64,000 nucleotides of DNA from Niebla homalea (Eukaryota; Ascomycota; Lecanoromycetes; Lecanorales; Ramalinaceae). The notes under the pieces were generated by a model. It was not told where the DNA came from. It saw only the letters and a program-made list of their open reading frames with translations, and searched no databases. The position numbers were made by a program, and so were the translations under genes. The stretch covers positions 1,116,001 through 1,180,000 of the forward strand of contig JAHGAU010000006.1 of NCBI GenBank assembly GCA_019925105.1. The letters run 5' to 3'. Shown one piece after another: positions 44,158 through 56,800 of this stretch; position 1 is the stretch's first letter; every line of letters begins with the position of its first letter.

Positions 44158-46361
44158 TCATACCTGTTCGCCAAAGACGTATTTTCTTGCAGCCTGTAGC
44201 ACCGATAATGTTAGCTGACGCTGTAGGCCGACATGAGGCATAAGTGCGCGAATTCACCTTGACAAGCTCCTGCTGTCGGCGATTCGCCGTCATGAAAACC
44301 TCAAGATACTGCTCCAAGGTTTCTTGTACGAAATTGTGGCGAGTTCTGGTTCCCGCACAGATTTCTCTCATCTTGGTCTCCATGTCCTTCCTTAGGAAGG
44401 GCTTGTCTAGACTCGTCTCTAGACCAATGTTTCCGTAGCCTTCAATAAGAGCTACTCCTAAAGTAGTCGGTATGAATTGTTGGACAGAGGCGCCACGAGC
44501 AGCCTGCGTGTTTCGGCCGTCCTGCTGCACGCCAGCCCTCGGTCCAGATCTTGTCATAACGTATTCGCGTTCCTGGATCTTTTTGATATGTTCTGCCATG
44601 GTTGCATCTGTACCAATCCCGTTGGCGTCCATGAGGCTGATAAGCTCCGGTTCAGTCAAATAGCCCGGCGCGGTAGTCTTGCCGTCAGTGATCATTGCCT
44701 CTGTTGGCTCAAAGTTCTCATGCAGGCTGAACCTCGGGAGAGGCTGGCTGCTTGTCCACTTATCGTAAGGATAAACGTTCAGATAGTTGCGTTCAAGTAC
44801 AATCAGTCCACTGGCATGAAACTCCTCGTCCCCGTACTGAACATCGACAGTGGTTGACTCGCCCTTGGCGTCTTCGGAGCAACACGCAAGAAACCTGCGG
44901 ACAACGAATTCATAAACTCGTCGGGAATCCTCATCAAGTGATGCCGGTGAGACATAGCTGACAGGATGGATTGGGGGATGGGCTTGATCGTTGTTGCGGC
45001 CACTACGTGGCTGTCTGAAGGCTCCACCGAGTAGACCTTGGGCGTGTGGTCCCCAAGCATGATCTTGAGTTTGTTTTTCAACAAGCTTCCTCAAATCAAT
45101 GCCACGGTCGAACTGGTCTGTTTCAGTACGGGGGTAGCTGATCCAGCCTTTCTGGTACAGCTTTTCGGCAATCTTGAAACAATCTTAGCATTGGAACATG
45201 TTTGCCCACTTGGAACTCACATCCATTACCCGGGAGCTGCCCATGCGTAGGAACATGCTTCCAAGCTTTTGCAGCTCTACGGTCGTTAGCGGTAATGGCC
45301 TCCACTTGCTTGTCGGCTTCTTTTGTAGTTTTATAACTTTGGCAAGGCGAGCGTGAAGACACTTCTCGAAAAGCATCACAACAGCAGCCCGGTCAAACAA
45401 TCTGTGGCGACGCCAGGAAAATTCAACATCTATAGAGTCACGCGTATGCAAAATCTTGATGCTCCAGAATTTCTCGGGTATGAAGTTGCGGACCTTGAAA
45501 TAGCGATCTACCACGAAGCCCAACGTTGGAAATTGGCATGACCCTGAAGTCACATTAATTTTGCATATCTCCGCGATCATGATCCCCACGAACCGTAGCT
45601 GATAGGTACCGACTTTCCACCGGCGTCATTCTTGGCAAGTGGTGGTCCTAAGGCTTGGAGAGTGAAAGTGGTGAAACGAGTGAACGCTGCCCCTAAACGA
45701 AGATCGAGTTCCTGTCTTGCGGCAACAGCGTCGACCTGCTTGTCATCCAGTATAACAGCCTGTTGAGCGGCACGAATGACATGGCTGCAGCGGTGTGTCA
45801 GGACAGTAATACAGCGAAAGAGCAAGGCTAGCACAAAATCACGAACCCTCTCTCTGTATTGCTGAATCTGGCTCTCTTAACCTCGAGTGAGCGATTTCCC
45901 CGCAGAGCGGCTTTCCTGATTTCTGAGCCAATGTGCTCGCCTTCCCGGTCGCAATCGGTCCATATGAAGAGGGAAGAGCAATAGCGAGCCTGTTGTGTGA
46001 TATTCTGAGCTATGGGCTTCTTGTCGGCAGCAACAGCATCGATGACTGGCGCATCGAAGAGGGCTCTCGGTGGACACGAAGTCCACTTGCGATACTCCTG
46101 CGCAAATTCGAGCTCGTTAAGGTGGCCAAGCACACTGGTCATGGTGACATCGCAGCTCCCCCATGGTTGGCCAAAGTTGAATGTAAAACTGTAATTCTTC
46201 ACATAGACGTTGCCCGTGACATTACGCTATAAGCTTGTCAGCAGTGTCTCGAGTAATAGAGACTGTCAATATACACTTGTAACTTGACCTCCACCTAGAT
46301 GTTGAGCAACAATTCTAGCTATCGCTGGTTTTTCAGCCACGCACAGTATCTTTCGCGCCAT
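44158..46361 (-). CDS. TOP3: DNA topoisomerase III (type IA)
   Basis: Relaxes single-strand links and works with the RecQ helicase and Rmi1 to dissolve recombination intermediates. Exons in transcript order: 46361-46275, 46226-45847, 45784-45594, 45543-45221, 45172-44258 and 44193-44158, 643 aa. The Toprim part shows ILCVAEKPAIARIVAQHLGG and WTDCDREGEHIGSEI (acidic metal-binding triad). The catalytic tyrosine is Y340 in WISYPRTETDQFDRG. Further family blocks are MDANGIGTDATMAEHI and the end RKYVFGEQV. The protein stops just after FGEQ, with no Gly-rich or zinc-finger tail, similar in length to yeast Top3. The last intron (44194-44257) and the last exon of 36 nt are supported by the family motif. 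Confidence 0.93.
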
Positions 46362-46752
46362 GCAAGCGCCGAACAGGACGTCTTGTTCCTGCAAAACGCT
46401 TGGCTTGATGTCCCATCATGTACGGATTATGTCGCGTGGACTGCCAAGCAAGGATTTGACAAGCCCATTCGGTCATCAACAGTGGAGGACAAGGTACGGG
46501 CTTGACGGGTTACTGTACGGATGTACACAGTGGGCTAGTACAAATAATACGATTCACACGTTTCGACTGATAATTCGACTCCAGTCACTCCACAGATTTT
46601 GCGGCGCTTCGGCTGTTGCCGGCCGATGGCGTACCAAATAGTGAATAATAATAATAATGGGTAAATAATAATGACGAGTTGAATGGCTTCAACGTTCAGC
46701 AGGCGCGGCACCTCTTCTTGAAGAGCTACGTGAAAAACACCCCAACCTAAAT
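46362..46752. promoter_or_regulatory. Divergent TOP3/DUF1295 intergenic region
   Basis: 391 bp between opposite start codons. It holds a short TAA/ATA microsatellite at about 46644-46673. Confidence 0.55.
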
Positions 46753-47943
46753 ATGTCGATGGCTCTACCTGCTATCAAGACTTTCGCCGACTGCGCCGAT
46801 TGGAGCAAGACCGTCACACCGTACATCCCACAGCTTTACGATCTACCCCAGCAGATAACCTCCAGTATCACTAATGTAGAGGCTCTCAAACTTCTCTACA
46901 TATCGACCAATCCATTGATTGCAGCTTTCTTCTTCTCCTGTGCTCTCTTTCCTTTGTTCCTGGTAGTTTCAGAAGCAAATAGAAATTGGTCGCAGGTTGA
47001 TCGGGTCTGGAGCATTCTCCCGACCGTCTACAATGTTCACTATGCTGTATACGCCCATCTGGCCGCAGTACCGACTAAGAGGCTGGATACTCTGGCATTC
47101 TTTAGTATCGTCTGGAGCGTGAGTTCTCACTGACCTGTTGCCAACCCGACTAATTGCTTCAGGCTCGTTTGACCTATAATTACTGGCGAAAGGGGGGCTA
47201 TCAGATTGGGTCAGAAGACTACCGCTGGAATGTGATCAAGGATTACACTGGGGCACCAGTGTTCTTCCTTTTCAATGTTGTATTCATTTCCTCATTGCAA
47301 AGTGTAAGGCTGGTCACGTAGACGGCGTGACGAATATGGCTAACGAAGCGCTCTGCCTTAGACGCTCTTGTTCTTGGTCACCACACCTGCATACATTATG
47401 CTTGTGGCCTCAAAAGGGCTCGGCGATACCGAAGCCTTGACCGACGTTGTGTTTTCGCGAACAATCGGCCTGGTGATTTTCATTGCCTATCTTGCGGACA
47501 ATCAACAGTGGTGTCAGTGCACCTGCCGGTCCATTGGCTCTCTCATGCTGACCAAGCCTACAGACTATTATGAGGCCAGGAACCAGTACCGAAAGACTGC
47601 CAAAGTACCCCCAGGGTATTATCAACACGACCTGGACCGGGGCTTCAACACCACGGGCATGTTCGCGTGGAGCAGGCATCCAAACTTCGCAGCGGAACAA
47701 TCCGTTTGGGTCTTGGTGTACGCATGGGGAGCGTATCTTACAAGAGGGCTAGTCAACTGGACCGTCGCCGGACCTTTGTGCTACCTGCTTCTCTTCCAAG
47801 GATCGACCTGGCTCACCGAGCTCCTTTCCTCCCAAAAGTATCCCGATTATGCAGAATATCGAAGGAGAGTTGGACGTTTCCTACCGAAATTGCCGGGCGG
47901 ACCACCAGGAGACTTTTCTGACATGCGCAAAGCGAGAGAATAG
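46753..47943 (+). CDS. DUF1295 / steroid 5-alpha-reductase-like membrane enzyme
   Basis: Exons 46753-47118, 47163-47303, 47362-47512 and 47564-47943, 345 aa. Several hydrophobic spans; conserved family blocks are DRVWSILPTVYNVHYA, ARLTYNYWRKGGY and, near the C-terminus, DRGFNTTGMFAWSRHPNF with EQSVWVLVYAWGAY. The SRHPNF motif is the NADPH-site signature of DUF1295 and related reductases. The third intron (51 nt) is also open in frame, but removing it restores the family spacing between QQW and KTAKVPPGY, so I splice it. Substrate unknown; an ER lipid or sterol is plausible. Confidence 0.88.
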
Positions 47944-48692
47944 GGATGGCTGCAGCAATTTTGTTTGATCATTTGGAACTGGATCAGCACAGGACGTAGT
48001 GTGAAGTACCTAGTTAATGATTGGGTGCAAGATCAACCATCTAAGGACTCTGCACTGCTCTGCTCGTCCAATCGTATGCCACTTTCGTGGATGAAACAGA
48101 ATGAATGTTCGGCGCGTATTCAAACGCACTTGGGCGACTGTCAACCCGGATCGCCTTGATCGCCAATGGTGGGGCGGCTAGCCTAATTGAGCGTCATGTC
48201 CGCAGTGATTGGTCCCGGCAGATGCTATCAATCCTAAGGTATGCGTGACCTACATGACGTCCGAGGGCACAACGGCCTGAGTCCAAATACTCATGACACG
48301 TAGGAGAGTCTTGTTCGTAGGACTTTATTACTAACTCGGCCTCATCATATATCCTGTAACAGCCAATTCGCAGTAGCCGTTGGGTATCTTCCTCCACACT
48401 AGCTGCAGGAAAATGACTAGTCCTTAGCTGACAGCCTGAGGAATCTTGCAATTCGACAATTTCTACTTCCTCGCACCCCCCTTCGCTTTCAGCTTCTCAT
48501 GCCAGCATTGCGCACTCGGAGATCCTCGTTCATGACACAATTGAGCGCCGCTCAGCAGTAATTGGGCGACCCGTCAGCCTTTGCCTTTCGCAGGCCGAAG
48601 CACCTAATCTGAGCGCTCAATCAGGCGGCTGGCCAAAGGGGAAACACGCAAGCTCCAGCCACGGCTCGATCATCTAGATAACCATCGTCAAT
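47944..48692. other. Intergenic, MKK promoter region
   Basis: 749 bp between two plus-strand genes. No coding or RNA feature is recognised. Confidence 0.55.
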
Positions 48693-50472
48693 ATGGAGGG
48701 CCAGAACGATGCCAGGAAAGAGGAAGGCGCCCCTCAGCTGCCTCCAATGACATCCCCTGCCCCTCTCCTCCGCCCTCCGATACCTGGCAGCACTCCGAGG
48801 AATTCAGGGCCGCGAGCGCCACGGCTCGGCCTGGCTATTCCGCCCTCACCAGGCCAGAAGTCTGTCGTCAACAACTCCAATGTGCAAGATGCAGCACCTT
48901 CCCTTCCTCCAATATCACAAATCTCCCGCCCCTCCCCAAGGCCCACCCCACCACAACTGCGACTGGCAACCCCAATGGGGAGCAGTGCTACGCCCTCAGA
49001 CCAATCGCTCCCTCCAATCAACCGTCCCCTACCTCAGACGCACATGAGCAACTCGGCTAGTGGCGGCAGCGATGGAAGCGGGCACTCAAGATCAGACAGC
49101 TTTACAATGGTGGACGGGAAGAATAGCAACCCCACATCCGCCTCATCCTCAGGCTTCTCTGCATACAGGCACCCTTCAGGCACGCCCGACCCGGCTTCTG
49201 CAATCAGTTCTGTCTACTCCGAGGCCGGAGCCACCACGGAACGCGACCCGAGCCATCACATCCTGCCGGACTTGGAAAAGCTGAGCCTAGAGAAGGGTCG
49301 CGATCTGGATGTGGAGGATTTGGATGATGAAGGGTGGCGAGCTGCAAGCGAAACGAAGAAAATCGTCGAGCTTGGCAGCCTGGGGGAGGGCGCTGGGGGG
49401 GCGGTGACGAGGTGCAAGCTTGTCAATGGAAAGACAGAATTCGCGCTAAAGGTGCGTAACTCTTCTAGCGGTGGGAGAGGGTTGGAAAAGCGCTGATATT
49501 GTGCCAAGGTCATCACTACCGATCCCAACCCTGACGTGAAGAAGCAAATCGTTCGCGAGCTTGCCTTTAACAAGGACTGCGACTCCGCTCACATATGCAA
49601 ATACTACGGCGCCTTTGACGATTCGACGGGTACCATCAGCATTGCCATGGAATACTGTGCTGGGGGATCGCTTCACGGCGTCTATCGCGAAGTAAAGAAA
49701 TTGGGTGGCCGAACAGGAGAAAAGGTGTTGGGCAAAGTAGCTGAGGGAGTACTGAACGGCCTGACCTACCTCCACGGCCGCAAAATCATCCATCGAGACA
49801 TTAAACCAAGCAACATTCTCCTTACCCGGGAAGGCATGGTCCGGTTATGCGATTTCGGTGTCAGCGGCGAGTTTGGTACCAAGGGTGATGCCAACACCTT
49901 TATTGGCACCTCGTACTACATGGCTCCGGAACGTATCACTGGACAGTCTTACACCATCACCTCAGATGTATGGTCACTTGGTGTCACCCTGTTGGAGGTT
50001 GCGCAACACAGATTTCCATTCCCAGCCGACGGCACGGAAATGCAACCGAAAGCTGGGTTGATTGATCTTCTAACATATATTGTCCGTCAGCCGATACCCA
50101 AACTCAAAGACGAGCCAGGTGATGAGAAAGGCGATGGAGCCATTTCGTGGAGTGCCAACTTTAAGTACTTCATCGAATGTTGGTAAGTGCTGATCTTTGT
50201 CCTTGTTTCTTGCCTATCCTGCTTCTAATTTCCAGACACGACTGTGACTATGACTACCTTTCCGTCATCGTGGCAAACACGACTCTGCCATGAGATCCCA
50301 AGGTCATTTTGCTGACTCAGATTACTGACGGGTGCAATGCAGTCTGGAAAAGGAGCCATCAAGGCGTGCATCGCCATGGCGCATCATGGAACACCCTTGG
50401 ATGGTGGACATGCAGAGCAAGAAAGTCAACATGGCGCATTTCCTGGCACAAGTTTGGGACTGGAAGTCATGA
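48693..50472 (+). CDS. MKK1: MAP kinase kinase of the cell-wall-integrity pathway (Mkk1/Mkk2 type)
   Basis: Dual-specificity kinase between Bck1 and the Slt2/MpkA MAP kinase. Exons 48693-49451, 49509-50182 and 50343-50472, 520 aa. Residues 1-200 are a Ser/Pro-rich regulatory tail. The kinase domain shows the Gly loop LGEGAGGAV, the ATP-binding Lys K253 (last codon of exon 1), HRDIKPSN (D350), DFGVSGEFG (D368) and a loop ending [12 protein letters not shown]. Candidate activation sites are Thr377 and Thr383. The third exon restores [13 protein letters not shown] and the conserved tail [15 protein letters not shown]. The second intron is long (160 nt), but no shorter choice keeps the frame. The tail separates it from Ste7/Pbs2-type MAPKKs. 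Confidence 0.94.
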
Positions 50473-52485
50473 GAGTTTGGTGCCTCCGATTCCTTCACCG
50501 CTCCAACTTCCCTTTCAGCATGGTGGCTGTACAGCGATCCATGATGTATCTCGCGTCTGGCTCCACCACTCCGCAAAAGAAACCCGCTTTACCTGCGCCC
50601 CTCTGGAAGATTTCGGCACTTTCTGATGATAACGCAAGTCTGATTCTACCGTGTCTTATCGATTTGGAATATCTACTAACGATGTTTTGATATTTTGTTT
50701 TGTCGACTCACCGCCTGAGGCGTAGCATGGTTAGGGGGCCGATTCCTCCAGACCGCAGGCGGCATTTGAAAAAAAGGGGCCATGGAGGAGTCAAGGATTC
50801 TTGGGTTCGATTTCGGACGGAGATGACGAACGCATGCGCCATGGCCAAAGGAACGGGTTCACGCAAGTGTTGGAGGGATGGGGGAAAAGACTTTTTAGGA
50901 AGTTGGCTTTGGAAATGGGCTGTGCAGCTTTGTCGATTGGATGAACGCTCCCCATTCATCAAGGAATCCAACCCGAAGGAGATCTATAAATATGGATTTG
51001 GTGTGCTCCGCTGATCCACGCAATCAAAACATTTGGCTAGCTTCACCTTCGTCATTTGGTGTCTTCCCAAAATGCGTACCTTGCTCGTTCGCGCTAAATC
51101 CCTTGTCATGGTGCTGTCTACCGATGAGCTCTTGTCTCCGAATGTGACATCCATCTGCAAGTGCATCTTTTCTTCTATCACGGCATGTGCGGATCTTCCG
51201 ACGCTCCTCCTGCATAAGAGGGCGGTGCCGAAGATACTCTGGGGGGATTCAACGGTGGTCACTCGACCTGCCGCAGTCAGATACGCACTCATTAGATCCT
51301 CTTACCCTGCAGGACTGACAAAGATGCAATCCCGAATGCATGCTCTTCCTGCCTGCATCAGAACGGGCGGTGCTGGACGGAATACCGAGGGGTTCTGCTG
51401 CTGGTCCAACTTGCCGCAATCTGCTATCAAGGTGGCCTGAGACAGACTGATACAGATGATCAAGGATCCTACCCACCTACCCACCCCTGCCAGGGGTAAA
51501 CGCAATAGAATACTGGACTGGACTCCAAGACCCTGTGTTGCGGCGAACCTCGAGAGGCGGTTGGAGTCTTGACAGCATACTACTTTCCGAACATAGCATA
51601 TGTGACCACTGATCCAGGAATAGGACTGGGAGGTGTGAGGTGCATGGGCAGCGCTGTCCGTGTTCCCCCCCCCCCCAGCAACCACGACACCCTTTTACTG
51701 GGGGCTTTGAGCATGGTGAATCAATCCGTCGAAGCTGCTGTCCCCTCCAAGCCATGACCTGCATTTGCTAACCAGGCCTCCATGCTCGACGGATCGTGTT
51801 CGGGCTTGATTGACTGTGTTGGAATTCGTTCGAATCAGGGACCTGTAGATTTCGATGTGCAGGATGTGTGTGCAGGATGTTCGGGATCGATGGCACGCAC
51901 GTAATGCACGCTGCCCTTTTTCATGCACAATGGTAAGAGAGGAGAACATTCACGCGTTTCTCTTGATGGATGGTGGAGGTCATATCGTTAGCCAGGGCTG
52001 TGTACGTGCATAGGTGCAATGTCGCCTATGAAGCCACTCCTTTTCGGGTTGCACAGCTCATCATGTGGAGAGATGATGGCGAGTTATGAGAGACTCCGGC
52101 GCTTAGATGTTGTTGGGTGGGTAGGGGTGAAGTGATTCTTTAAAGGAGGATCTGGCAGTCTCTAATGTTGGGATAATCTGCATTAACCTTGGTCTTCTGG
52201 GATATTGCTGCTGTATGGAAAATGAGCATGGGCAAACGGAATTATTTCGTTCAAACGTGTCTGTAGTAATGGGATGATGCTACCTTTACAGCGCTACGCT
52301 ACCTCTCCAATGCTATGCTATAGTACAGTATTCTTTGCGGATGACTCGTAGATGTAGTTGTACATGGGTATTCATATTTATTCGCCACCGTGACTCGTCC
52401 TCGCTGCCATTCTGTATAGATACAACTTAAAGCTGAAGTTCAAGTCATGTACCCACCATCAGGGTAGGAAGTCAAGCCACTCTAC
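50473..52485. other. Convergent intergenic region without a supported gene
   Basis: 2 kb between the 3' ends of MKK and the proline-rich gene. Open frames up to about 130 codons appear on both strands without domains. A run of 12 C lies at 51665-51676. Confidence 0.5.
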
Positions 52486-53865
52486 TCATGGCCTGTTGGA
52501 GAGTTTTCTTGCAAACCCATGCCAGCTTCTAGAATTGCCTTCCATTTCCTGTTGCAGGAATTCGAGAGTCGACACAGTCTTGGCCCTGCTAGATGAGCTG
52601 CCATTCGATGAAGCTGTCTTGGACCGATGATGAGAGCTTCCTACTTGAAGACCACCTTTGGAAGAGAATCCCTCTTCTTCTTCATTACCAAACTCGGGCG
52701 TCCAAACGCCATAAGTCGAAGCCGCAGGCCTAAGACTAGAACGGCTGCTACCTTCAGTCTTCGAGCGGCCAAGGCTGCTCGCGGCACTCTTATCGCTTTT
52801 TCCCGAGTTGGAATGACGTAGGATTGAAGTTGATGATGGTAAAGAATAATTGACGGTGCTGCCTGTGCTAGCAGCCCGGGCCGGTGGAGGTGGACGTCGG
52901 TTGGACTTGTGTGGTATTGGGGGAATAGGACGCCGGATGGTTGGGACCGAAGACAATGTTGCTGACAAGGGAAGCGGTTTGCGAATGATAGGTGGCGATC
53001 TGGGTGACGATGCCGATGGCTGTAATAGAGCTGAGGATGGTGGAGCGGATCGCAGTACTCGCTGCCCGCTGACTGTGCCTGCGTAAGTGGGTGGTGGAGG
53101 CGGATCAAGCGTGTCCATCATTGGCACAGAATTCATGGCTTCCTGGAAAAGTGGTGACAGTCGCTCTTCGTCTCGCGGCTCAATCAGGCTGCGTAGTTGT
53201 GTTTGGATGGGCGACATTGGTGGGGTCATGTTCGGAGGCGTTGTTGCCCATCGAGACATGACGCTGGTTCCCGGATCAGACCGAGCATAAGTCGCCGGTC
53301 GATGGTAGCTCGTTGGTGGTGAATGGGCGGGTGGTGTTGGATATTGACTTTGCATCGGGTATGGATCTCGCTGGCCCTCATCAAGCACCAACCACATCTG
53401 TTCATCCGCCATCCAAACCATTTCCGACGCTCCTCGCCGGTGATTCGGCATTTGTGGTACTGACAGGGTGAGCTGAGGTGGTGCAGCCACATTTCGGCGT
53501 TGCGATAGCGTACTGTCATTGGGAGAGTCGCCAGTCCTCTTCCTTTTCATTTTCGTAAGGATGCATGTCGGCTCACCGTCACACTCTCGGGGAACAGAGA
53601 TAGCACCACACAATGTTCTTGGTGGCAGTCTTGGCAACGGCTTTGTGTTAATGACATTGACCGCATTTAGTGGTGGATTTCTTCTTAGTGGAGCACTTCT
53701 TGGAGCGTAGAATTCTCGCACTGGGTCCAGCGATGGATGGTTGAGCTCTTCGAGAAGAGTGGGTACGGTGAGTGACTGAACCGGTTGACTTCCATTAAAA
53801 TGGCTGTCGTCAGTCGGAGAATGAGCGAACAGAGATAGATCGACAAGACCCTCGATCCCGGACAT
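52486..53865 (-). CDS. Proline/serine-rich protein of unknown function
   Basis: Single exon, 459 aa. Not recognised. The protein is rich in Pro, Ser and Arg with SH3-type proline patches (PPIIRKPLP, IRRPIPPIPHKSNRRPPPPA). Two short hydrophobic/aromatic islands stand out: SEMVWMADEQMWLVLDE and, near the end, TVSTLEFLQQEMEG with WHGFARKL. Such islands in a disordered protein often act as binding motifs. The start MSGIEGLVDLSLF is the first ATG. It may be a scaffold or signalling adaptor; this is a guess from composition only. Confidence 0.72.
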   Translation of the reverse strand: MSGIEGLVDLSLFAHSPTDDSHFNGSQPVQSLTVPTLLEELNHPSLDPVREFYAPRSAPLRRNPPLNAVNVINTKPLPRLPPRTLCGAISVPRECDGEPTCILTKMKRKRTGDSPNDSTLSQRRNVAAPPQLTLSVPQMPNHRRGASEMVWMADEQMWLVLDEGQRDPYPMQSQYPTPPAHSPPTSYHRPATYARSDPGTSVMSRWATTPPNMTPPMSPIQTQLRSLIEPRDEERLSPLFQEAMNSVPMMDTLDPPPPPTYAGTVSGQRVLRSAPPSSALLQPSASSPRSPPIIRKPLPLSATLSSVPTIRRPIPPIPHKSNRRPPPPARAASTGSTVNYSLPSSTSILRHSNSGKSDKSAASSLGRSKTEGSSRSSLRPAASTYGVWTPEFGNEEEEGFSSKGGLQVGSSHHRSKTASSNGSSSSRAKTVSTLEFLQQEMEGNSRSWHGFARKLSNRP

Positions 53866-56800
53866 ATCGATTTCGAGACCTGCGTCGTTTTACATTGCCG
53901 GTGGAATGAGTGAACAGAGAAGTCGACGAAGATATATCCTGTCGCAGGAGGGATAAGAGGCGCAGAGAGCAACCTTATGGTCAAGAGAAGGCAAGATTAT
54001 GCTTCGTGTTGTACTGATATGACGATGACCGGCAAAGCGGCCGCTGCGGGCGCCAAGTGTACCTACCCAACATGGAGGCGGAGTTGCAAAGAGGATTATC
54101 GCCTGCCACATACCGGCTCTAACGCCGCAGGAAGTGATACGATTTCGGTACCTTTTTGTATATTTATTGATTGTGAGACAAGGATCAAGTAGCTAGTCAC
54201 CTAATCTTCCAACAAACAGGAAACTGTGGGCCATGTACAGTGCGTTAGTCGCTCGCAAGACTTACGGTGAGTCGGAAGATAGATAGCCGGGAAGCTCTAT
54301 TATAAAAGGTCCTCTGAATTTTTAGAAAACTGATAACGAAGTAAGATGTGAGTACTTGGGACAGTTCCAGCAGGTCTTGTCTCGTTCCTGATGCAGGTGA
54401 GACAAGAAATGGCTATGTTGATGCAAGAACTCAGAGACGAGCTTCACTTTGATTTCCCACGGTGAAGATGCTTTTGGTAGACCGGAGATGCCGGTGAGCA
54501 CACATGTTGTTAATTCATTTGTCCAAGCCGCCCGGTGTTAATCTGTGGCGCAAAAGGAATAACATAACATCCATGTAAAGCACGTACCTTGCAGAAAGAA
54601 CGGTGAAGACAAGATTTAGCTACCCTCGCAAGACGGCAGGAGTTAGGTGGAGTCACTGGAGTGTGCGGAGCGCGAACTCCCACCACTCCCTTGAATTGAT
54701 CTCAGATCTCCCCTCTTGCTCATCACATGCATGGTCCTAGAAGGGAGACCTGGTCTCATTTCGGTGGCTATGCAGGTAGTTGACAGCGTGCGGGGATGGC
54801 TCAGCGGGCTGTGTTGGTGGTTAGAGGATGTTGGAAGTCGAGGTCCAAGCCGAGGCGCCAATTGTTTGGGGTAGGCTAGTCTGACCAAAAGGCTTGGCAT
54901 ATCTGTCACGGACTCGAGGACCATGGTTTATAACATTATCACAGCTTGCTAGTCCGCCAAACCTTGAAGCACATTGGGTCCAGTCATTCCACTCTTTGCC
55001 TCACGCCAGCTAACGATTCCATATGGGCTTAAAAGGCATTGGAGATCTTGAAGGGTAGACCTGTGCAAAGATCTACCGTACTCCTTGACCCCTAAGCGAG
55101 CAGCCACCTGCACCCTTCGGGGTCAGACGCAGTCAGGCTTAGACGCCAAACGATGAAGCAGCAAGAGCCTCATCGTTCTGGCCCGTCCATTCCTTCCGTC
55201 TAAAGCGTGAGAACCAGCCGAGCCTCAGTCCGAATGGTCTTTGTTCAAGTCCTCCTTCGATCAAAATAGGCGGAAGTTGAAAGGACAGCAACTTGGAAAG
55301 CAGTACCTGGTCAAACAATTGCATCCGGCATTGGTCAAACCCTACGAAGACAGCTGCGTGGCTCGGTGTTGAGTGAGTCGTGTTTAATATCCTAGGTAGA
55401 GACCGTTGAATCGGGCTGTAGAGGCATTAGCGATAAAGTTCTGCAAAAGGAAGGTTGGTGAGGAAGTGAGTTTGTTGTGAGACACTGCCATCCGTAATCA
55501 TACACTGCTGGCAACTTCATTGCTCATTCTGCGCCAGCAAAATTTCTTTAGGCATAGAGGAACCTCGCCTCGTTGATCTTCATAACAAGGCTGGAACACA
55601 AGCTCTCCTTACTCACAAGCGGACGGTAAATATAACTGATGGGAGTTTGAAAAGTAGATGGCGGCAATGCTAAGCGTTTGCTGCTCGCAAGTCATTAAAC
55701 GTCATGTTGACCTCTTGAGCACCCCTTGCATGATCAGGACAATTGGCACACGAGACAGCAACTGGAGGCAGGTGCAATCGAGAACCAGTACGCCCTACCC
55801 TGTCCGATTACATCCTACTTACAGCGCACACAGCGTTTTCGTATAAATATGGGTGTATTCGCCTGTGCAGCAAGTTGAGGCCAAATAGAAACGGGAAAGG
55901 TTCCGATCATGACGGCACATCAGCATTAATACTCGACCTACGCGTGGGTGGACATTGCATTTGAGTGGCAGCGACAAAGACCGAGTTTGCTCCTGAGGCT
56001 GTGGTATTTACAAGAAGAAGGCAGGGCCCATGAACCTCTCATAGCTCATTGAGTGCTGATTTTGATCTTATACAATCCGCGGCGCGTTCCTGCATGACGC
56101 TGGCGAAGTATCTGAGCCAGAGAAACTTTCGTGTGGTGCGAATATAATGTTTGCTGGGCGCATACCCTACACGAGCTGCCAGTCGCATGAACACTTGGCA
56201 AGGGTGGTGATGGGTAAGTCCACTATGAGTTATGTACCCCAAAGACAGCATCACCATAATATCAAAGATCGGAGTAGATATCGGCGCTGCAAGCCACAGA
56301 GCTGGGGAAGGGTCCTTTCATATCCACCTCAAGCCTCAAGGAAGCAAGATGGATTTTCTGACCGCGGCTGCAGGCTAACTTGACTTGTCATTGGCTCGTC
56401 TCAAGCGGTCAAGCGGTCTGGAGCCCATTGCGCTAAATCTGAAGCCGGTTAGTCAGGGGTAAAGTCTTGTGTCACCCGAACCACTCGCGTCTCTCATTCG
56501 CCAATCTTGTTTCAGTCTTGCGTTGTGAAATTGTCCTTGTTTCGCTTTTAGGCACAGCAGCTGTAGCCATAACTGTGCCTTTTCTTGCGCCGTCTCAGTC
56601 CAATGCCAGACAACCCAATTGCAGAGAGGACAGCTATCGGCAAGGTAATCCCACCGCGAAATGGAACCACCGAGGGACTTTGTTCTTATGGATAAGGAGA
56701 GTGTGGAGAAACCGAAGAAAGAGAAAGAGAAGGCGGGACAAGCTTTGACGCGGCGCAAATGAAACGTTTCTATTTTGAACAAGATGGACGCTCATTCGTT

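Noticed and set aside
51000..51690. Overlapping open frames after MKK on both strands
   Set aside because: None exceeds about 135 codons, none has a domain, and they overlap one another on both strands; judged chance frames in the intergenic region.
54780..54860. tRNA-like start (GGGGATGGCTCAGCGGG)
   Set aside because: No B-box (GTTCRANNC) at the right distance and no cloverleaf could be drawn.
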